Assembly (NCBI GenBank): GCA_021811105.1
Contig: JAJZPM010000002.1
Coordinates: forward strand, 1 to 64,000
Length of the DNA: 64,000 nucleotides
From: Nitrospirota bacterium
Lineage (GTDB): Bacteria > Nitrospirota > Thermodesulfovibrionia > Thermodesulfovibrionales > UBA6898
Direction: 5' to 3'
Shown: positions 60,242-64,000 of the stretch, piece after piece
How positions within the stretch are numbered: position 1 is the first letter of the stretch
Layout: the number at the start of each line of letters is the position of its first letter
Notes under the pieces: generated by a model
The model's database searches: none
The model's input: only the letters and a program-made list of their open reading frames with translations
What the model was told of the DNA's origin: nothing
Translations under genes and position numbers: made by a program

Positions 60242-61435
60242 GTGGGCATCTTTTCCTACAGGGCCACCACGACCGACGGTGCGATCGTGGAAGGGGTGAT
60301 AGAAGCCGCCGATGAAAAAGATGCGGTCGACCGGCTGAAGAATTCGGGGATAATCCCCCTGAAGATAACGACCCCCAGAGAGGGGATCAGCAAAAGGTTC
60401 CTGCGGAAATCGTCGAAGGGGGACATCCTCACGTTCACGACGGAACTGTCGGCGCTCCTGAGCGCCGGACTGCCGCTCGACAGGAGCCTCAATATTCTCT
60501 CGGACATCTCCGAAAGCGGCGAGATGAAGAACATCGTCAAATCGGTCCTGAAGTCGATCAGGGAGGGAAGTTCCTTCTCCGACGCGCTCTCGAAGCATCC
60601 CAGGGCCTTCCCCAAGCTCTACGTAAACATGATCCGGGCCGGCGAGGCCGGGGGAGTGCTCGACGTGGTGCTCGACAAGCTGAACGAATTCCTCGAATCC
60701 TCCCAGGAATTGAAGGACCATGTCTTTTCGGCCATGATCTACCCGGTCATCCTGCTCCTGACCGGCGGTTTTTCGATCATCGTGCTTCTTGTCTATGTGC
60801 TCCCGAAATTCTCGACGATCTTTTCCGAGATGCACGTTGCGCTTCCCCTTTCGACGCAGATCATCATCAGTGTGAGCAACGCCATCAGTGCATACTGGTG
60901 GGTCCTGCTCGCGTGCGCCGCAGGGGCATGGGTCCTCTTCAGGAATTACACCAGGAGCGAGGCGGGAAGGTACTCATGGGACTCCTTTAAGATAAAGATG
61001 ATGGGCGAGGTGATAAGGAAGATCGAGACGGCCCGCTTCACCCGTACGCTCGGCACCCTGTTGAAAAGCGGCGTTCCCCTGCTTCAGGCGCTGCACAACT
61101 CGAAGGACGTCATTAGCAACCAGGTGATCGCCTCGGCTATCGACGGTGTCGCCAAGGGGGCCAAAGAGGGCAAGGGCATCGCTGCGCCGCTGACGAGCGC
61201 AGCCGTTTTCCCTCCCCTTGCCCTTTCGATGATCAAGGTCGGCGAGGAAACCGGACAGCTCGATACCATGCTCCTGAAGGTCGCGGAGACATATGAAAAA
61301 AGCCTGAAAGTCTCGATAAAGCGGTTCGTCAGTTTCGTCGAACCTGCCATGATCCTCGCCATGGGAATGATCATCGGATTTATCGTGGTCTCGATGCTGA
61401 TGGCGATATTCAGTATCACGAACCTGCCGATGTAG
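60242..61435 (+). CDS. gspF: Type II secretion inner-membrane protein GspF
   Basis: A 397-residue platform protein starting with GTG directly after the gspE stop. Two T2SSF domains (about 68-190 and 270-391) contain LSAGLPLDRSLNIL and LKSGVPLLQALHNS. Three membrane segments are at about 170, 220 and 370. It interacts with GspE and GspL. Confidence 0.95.
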   Translation: MGIFSYRATTTDGAIVEGVIEAADEKDAVDRLKNSGIIPLKITTPREGISKRFLRKSSKGDILTFTTELSALLSAGLPLDRSLNILSDISESGEMKNIVKSVLKSIREGSSFSDALSKHPRAFPKLYVNMIRAGEAGGVLDVVLDKLNEFLESSQELKDHVFSAMIYPVILLLTGGFSIIVLLVYVLPKFSTIFSEMHVALPLSTQIIISVSNAISAYWWVLLACAAGAWVLFRNYTRSEAGRYSWDSFKIKMMGEVIRKIETARFTRTLGTLLKSGVPLLQALHNSKDVISNQVIASAIDGVAKGAKEGKGIAAPLTSAAVFPPLALSMIKVGEETGQLDTMLLKVAETYEKSLKVSIKRFVSFVEPAMILAMGMIIGFIVVSMLMAIFSITNLPM

Positions 61436-61449
61436 CCGGCCGTATCGAC

Positions 61450-61881
61450 ATGGAAAAAGAAAAAGGCTTTACGCTTCTGGAGTTGGTCATCGTGATGTTT
61501 CTCATCACGCTTCTCATGTCCCTCGCCGCCGCGTTTTTCGCCAACACCCTCCCCGCGAGCAAGTTCAGCGCGTCGGTGCGTGAAATCGCCGCGATGATGC
61601 GCCATGCGAAGGCGCTCGCGCAGATCACAGGCGAGACGCAGACCGTCACTATCGACATGGACGCCGGCCGGTACCGGATCGGCGACGCCGGCGGGAAGGC
61701 CGTTCCCGACGGTGCGCACATCAAGATCATCGATCCTCATAAAGGAGAGATCGACCGCGGCACCTACCGGATCGATTTCTCTCCCGCCGGCGGCATCGAA
61801 GGCGGCACGATCGTGCTCTGGAACGAAAAGAAGACCGCGACCATAACCATAGACCCGATCGCGGGTCCGGTGGTGCAATAA
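61450..61881 (+). CDS. gspH: Minor pseudopilin GspH
   Basis: A 143-residue pseudopilin. The prepilin peptidase site is KGFTLLE with Glu at mature position 5, followed by a hydrophobic helix and a beta-rich head domain. No gspG gene lies between gspF and this gene. It overlaps gspI as TAATG. Confidence 0.85.
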   Translation: MEKEKGFTLLELVIVMFLITLLMSLAAAFFANTLPASKFSASVREIAAMMRHAKALAQITGETQTVTIDMDAGRYRIGDAGGKAVPDGAHIKIIDPHKGEIDRGTYRIDFSPAGGIEGGTIVLWNEKKTATITIDPIAGPVVQ

Positions 61882-62300
61882 TGCGGCCCACCTGCGGGTC
61901 TCGGCGTCGGGGTCGGGTCCAGTGCCCGGAAGGGTTTACGCTGCTGGAGGTCCTCGTGGCCCTTGCGCTGCTCAGCATTGCCCTGGTCGTAATACTGCAG
62001 CTCTTTTCCGCAAACATGAGGGGAATCGGCGCTTCGGACAGCTATGCCAAAGCCGTGATGACGGCGGAGTCCAAGATGCGGGAGGTCCTCGATGACGAGG
62101 CGATACACGAAAAGACGTGGTCCGAAACAACGGATAACGGATATCGGATAGACGGCTCGATCGCCGGAACTGAAGAGAAGCGCACCGAAAACCTGCCGGT
62201 GGAACTTCTGGATATAACCCTGACGGTCCACTGGACCGACGGGACCAAGGAGCGCGCGGTCAGCCTCAAGACGATGAAGCTGATCCCGAAAAAAGTATGA
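61881..62300 (+). CDS. gspI: Minor pseudopilin GspI
   Basis: A 139-residue pseudopilin with an unusually long arginine-rich leader (16 residues) before EGFTLLEVLVALALLSIAL. The small head domain ends KTMKLIPKKV. It overlaps gspJ as ATGA. Confidence 0.87.
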   Translation: MRPTCGSRRRGRVQCPEGFTLLEVLVALALLSIALVVILQLFSANMRGIGASDSYAKAVMTAESKMREVLDDEAIHEKTWSETTDNGYRIDGSIAGTEEKRTENLPVELLDITLTVHWTDGTKERAVSLKTMKLIPKKV

Positions 62301-63064
62301 CGCGCAACTGCCGGCAGAGGGGACCCGCATCCGGACGCGCGCTGCTCAGTGACAACGAGCGGGGCTTCACGCTTCTGGAACTCCTGATCTCCTTTGCGAT
62401 CCTCGGCATCATCGTGGTGATCATCGCGGGCGCGATGAAGGTCAGTATCCAGGCGGTCGCCAGAGGCGAAAAGAAGCTCGCATCGATCGAGCGGTTCAGG
62501 ACATCCCTGAATGCCGTCGAGGCCCAGATCCAGTCCCAGTCCGGCCTCACCTATGACGACAACGGCGAGAGGAAGCGCTACTTTAAAGGTGACCGCGAAT
62601 CGATGCAGTTGTCCACGAATTATTCCCTATGGGGGGGTGACAAGGGATATGCGGTCGTGTCGTACGAGGTCGAGACCGACAGGGACGGGAAGCAGTCGCT
62701 GAAGGCGACCGAAACCGTGATCGGCATGGACAACCCGAGGGAAACAACGCTCTTCAATCTCATGGACAAAATCTATTTCGAATATTTTTACAAGGGGCCG
62801 ACGGACGAAAAGGGGACCTGGGTGGACTCATGGACCGACGACGTCACGGTCCCCGAGAAGGTGAAGCTCCACCTCATTGCGGGTGAGAGGGACTTCTCGA
62901 TCATCATCCCGTTGAGGACGGCTTCTTCGCAAAACGCCACTTCAACTCCGCCTTCCTTTACAAATTCGCAGAATGGCCCCGTATCCATACCGGGGATCTT
63001 TTCAAAGCTGCAGAATATGCAGAACAGTGCCGCACCGGCACCCTTTTCGAGTCTGAACAGATAA
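62297..63064 (+). CDS. gspJ: Minor pseudopilin GspJ
   Basis: A 255-residue pseudopilin with a 22-residue leader, then RGFTLLELLISFAILG. The long head domain and Ser/Pro-rich C-terminus fit GspJ. With GspI and GspK it caps the pseudopilus. Confidence 0.87.
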   Translation: MTRNCRQRGPASGRALLSDNERGFTLLELLISFAILGIIVVIIAGAMKVSIQAVARGEKKLASIERFRTSLNAVEAQIQSQSGLTYDDNGERKRYFKGDRESMQLSTNYSLWGGDKGYAVVSYEVETDRDGKQSLKATETVIGMDNPRETTLFNLMDKIYFEYFYKGPTDEKGTWVDSWTDDVTVPEKVKLHLIAGERDFSIIIPLRTASSQNATSTPPSFTNSQNGPVSIPGIFSKLQNMQNSAAPAPFSSLNR

Positions 63065-64000
63065 TGACAAAACACAGTGAAAACATAGGTCCCGCTCGCC
63101 AGCGCATTCCCGGCCTCACGGACGACAGCCGGGGGATCGCACTGATCATGGTCCTCTGGGTGCTGGCTGTCCTGATGGTGATCGTCCTCTCTTTCTCATA
63201 TCTGTCGCGGACGGAGTCCCTTGCCGCGGTTGCGTTCAGACAGGGCGTCGAGAAGAAGTTCCTCGCGGAGGCCGGCATAGAAAGAGCGGTGATGGAGATC
63301 ATTTACCGCAGGATGAACCCGAACGTGCAGACCGATGTCGAAGGCGTCACGACCTGGAGAGTCGACGGTGCCCCCTACACCGTGACAACCGGCGGCGACC
63401 ATTATACGGTCGCCATTACCGATGAATCGGGCAAGATAAACCTCAACACTCTCAACGACACATCTGTTATAATACTGAAAAACCTTCTGATTAATATGGG
63501 TGTTGAGGGGACGCAGGCCGACACGATCGCCGATTCCGTTCTGGACTGGAAAGACCCCGATGACCTTGTGAGGTTGAACGGCGCCGAAAGCGACTACTAT
63601 ATGGCCCTTCCAAACCCCTACAAGGCGAAAAACGCCAATTTCGATACGCTTGAAGAGCTCTTGCTCGTAAAGGGGATGACACCTGAGATACTATACGGCG
63701 ACGGGACAAAGAAGGGCATTATCGATTTCCTTACGGTGAATGCGAACAGCGCCCAAATCAACGTAGACACCGCGCCGAAGGAGGTCTTGATGGCGATCCC
63801 CGGCATGACCGCAGACGTCGTCGCTGCGATAATGGACGCCCGGGAGAACCCTGTCGATTATGCAACGGCGATGCAGGGCCTCACCGCGGTCGTCCAGGCC
63901 TCCTTTAACCAGTTCATCACCCATGGAATGACGGGCAACGTCTTCTCGATAGAGTCTTCCGGGTTCAAGGGCGACGCGAAAGGCGGTTATACGATCAAGG
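63064..64000 (+). CDS. gspK: Pseudopilin GspK, partial at window end
   Basis: The first 312 codons of GspK; the gene continues past the window. After the leader, SRGIALIMVLWVLAVLMVIVL lacks the Glu5 of other pseudopilins, as GspK does. The SAM-like helical domain (DEVSVRAD-like DSVLDWKDPDDLVRLNGAE) and NVDTAPKEVLMAIPGM are typical. The start overlaps the gspJ stop (TAATG). Confidence 0.92.
   Translation, partial: MTKHSENIGPARQRIPGLTDDSRGIALIMVLWVLAVLMVIVLSFSYLSRTESLAAVAFRQGVEKKFLAEAGIERAVMEIIYRRMNPNVQTDVEGVTTWRVDGAPYTVTTGGDHYTVAITDESGKINLNTLNDTSVIILKNLLINMGVEGTQADTIADSVLDWKDPDDLVRLNGAESDYYMALPNPYKAKNANFDTLEELLLVKGMTPEILYGDGTKKGIIDFLTVNANSAQINVDTAPKEVLMAIPGMTADVVAAIMDARENPVDYATAMQGLTAVVQASFNQFITHGMTGNVFSIESSGFKGDAKGGYTIK

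Noticed and set aside
59351-60835. 494-codon ORF antisense to gspE/gspF
   Set aside because: Shadow frame; GspE and GspF motifs on the plus strand are complete.

Overview
This is a 64-kb stretch of chromosome from a Gram-negative bacterium, fairly GC-rich by eye. It encodes outer-membrane polysaccharide export, a type II secretion pseudopilus, lipoproteins and periplasmic proteins. No ribosomal RNA, tRNA or taxon-specific marker is present. The gene mix (hydrogenase-related complex, ExeA/GspB pair, split T2SS operon, repeat-rich spacers) would fit Nitrospirota or Desulfobacterota, but that is inference.

Layout. 1-7.6 kb: an IS remnant, a lipoprotein, then a HAD phosphatase, a FolD paralog, UvrB and an S1-domain protein, separated by unusual mirrored short-tandem-repeat spacers. 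7.9-11.7 kb: a compact RiPP-type peptide cassette with an S26 peptidase, a PqqD-like protein, a radical SAM/SPASM enzyme, two tandem precursor peptides and an HprK-like kinase. 11.8-20.9 kb: an envelope operon on the minus strand, then a polysaccharide export and assembly operon (beta-barrel, Wza-like, Wzc-like, O-antigen ligase-like). 21-25.3 kb: an AT-richer island of three secreted or membrane proteins. 25.7-32.6 kb: a Crp/Fnr regulator divergent from a sigma-70 factor, then a polysaccharide deacetylase, a DUF4015 hydrolase and an AmpC-NamZ fusion. 32.6-38.7 kb: a two-component pair collapsed by deletion, gspA-gspB, a tandem Usp protein and glycogen synthase. 38.7-46.5 kb: a defence operon (Mod, OLD-like ATPase/TOPRIM, Res). 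46.7-54.2 kb: a six-gene Hyf/Ehr-type membrane complex that lacks the nickel ligands. 54.4-58.6 kb: a zincin, a NUDIX hydrolase, a Y-family polymerase, a RAYT/REP element, a restriction-gene remnant and PIN-domain genes. 58.7-64 kb: gspEFHIJK, running off the end.

The best candidate for an undescribed system is the cassette at 7878-11126. Its two precursors (52 and 57 residues) share an almost identical leader but have unrelated cysteine-containing cores, and both end in serine beside an HprK-like kinase. Secondary candidates are the Mod-OLD-Res operon with an in-frame palindromic insertion, the nickel-less hydrogenase-like complex, a FolD paralog lacking two catalytic residues, and uvrB bracketed by perfect 37-bp inverted repeats. 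All functions are predicted from sequence; no database search was run.
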